Part shown: piece after piece, positions 63,686 through 64,000 of the stretch
Layout of the letters: the number at the start of each line of letters is the position of its first letter
Position numbering within the stretch: the first letter of the stretch is position 1
Assembly: GCA_963675135.1 (NCBI GenBank)
Contig: OY776124.1
Coordinates: forward strand, 16,800,066 to 16,864,065
Reading direction: 5' to 3'
Source of the DNA: Galeopsis tetrahit
Taxonomy: Eukaryota > Streptophyta > Magnoliopsida > Lamiales > Lamiaceae
DNA: 64,000 nt
Position numbers and translations under genes: made by a program
Notes under the pieces: generated by a model
What the model saw: the letters and a program-made list of their open reading frames with translations, nothing else
What the model was told of the DNA's origin: nothing
Databases searched by the model: none

Positions 63686-64000
63686 TTGGGAATAAAATGA
63701 GATTTGTTTTGATTCAATACCAAAATCCCCTGTGACATGCCTAAGCTTAAGATGATTATGTTCTAAACATGTTAGAACATATAGAATAAGGCTAGATGAG
63801 GAGTTGATATGTTAGGCAGCTCTTAGATGATTAGATGCGCAATTTGAGAGGGAATATATGCTTTGAAAACTATCAAGAACAAGTCCCTTAAGGCTCAAAT
63901 TCTGGAACAATCACCAAAGCTATTGAAGGCCAAGTATGCTGATCAGGAGAGTTGTCCAGAGGAGTTGTCTCTGCACAATTAAAACAAGAACAAATGTTCT
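63686..64000 (+). repeat. Start of a B-family copia LTR, cut by the window end
   Basis: TTGGGAATAAAATGAGATTTG matches, in reverse, the outer LTR end of element B (13943 downwards), and similarity continues through GCCTAAG, GATGTTAGGCAGCTC-like and TCAGGAGAGTTGTCCAGA to the edge. The expected first bases TG are replaced by AG, which also end the flanking repeat copy, so the edge may be trimmed. The element would extend rightwards on the plus strand. Confidence 0.8.

Overview
The window looks like a repeat-dense region of a flowering-plant nuclear genome, most likely a eudicot. Every coding region I can recognise belongs to a transposable element, and I see no ordinary host gene, rRNA or intact tRNA gene. 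The elements are plant-type: Ty1/copia elements resembling the SIRE/Maximus lineage (Met-tRNA primer site, long LTRs, an extra 'env-like' third ORF), Ty3/gypsy elements of the Tat lineage (two RNase H domains, an antisense ORF near the 3' end), a CACTA element, a Mutator-like element, a hAT-like element, a LINE-like insertion and a Helitron remnant. The species cannot be named from this.

Layout. 1-5.8 kb: decayed Tat-type gypsy element A (pol on +, spliced antisense ORF on -), cut off at both ends and fused near 5.82 kb to copia element B. 5.83-13.94 kb: SIRE-like element B (-), with its 5' LTR, gag and pol but no 3' LTR. B sits inside the env-like ORF of SIRE-like element X (+, 13.94-16.98 kb, 3' part only). 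X sits inside the env-like ORF of SIRE-like element C (-, 16.98-29.78 kb). The 5' LTR of C is itself interrupted by a 2.5-kb CACTA element holding a 152-bp tandem array. 29.8-37.2 kb: AT-rich DNA with a LINE-like insertion carrying a Mutator-like element, a hAT-like element, minisatellite-like repeats, and a Helitron helicase fragment with RPA-like exons. 37.19-60.95 kb: Tat-type gypsy element F (-), with 703-bp LTRs about 5% different and an AATAG target duplication. F has gag, protease and RT but no RNase H or integrase, plus a spliced antisense ORF. 43.69-58.16 kb: element D, a nearly pristine SIRE-like copia inserted in the protease of F; its 1,439-bp LTRs differ at only about five positions and its CAAAC target duplication is perfect. 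61-64 kb: AT-rich flank, the 3' LTR of another Tat-type element (E), and at the edge the start of a B-family LTR.

How the parts work together. In each copia element gag forms the particle, and protease, integrase, RT and RNase H are made from pol. The env-like ORF downstream has no known function but shares conserved N- and C-terminal regions among C, D and X. D is the only element here whose gag and pol are both uninterrupted. F cannot make its own integrase. A and F both carry an intron-containing antisense ORF, so transcription of these elements from both ends is plausible. All LTR boundaries, target duplications and divergences were read by eye from the sequence; family names rest on motif recognition and were not searched.
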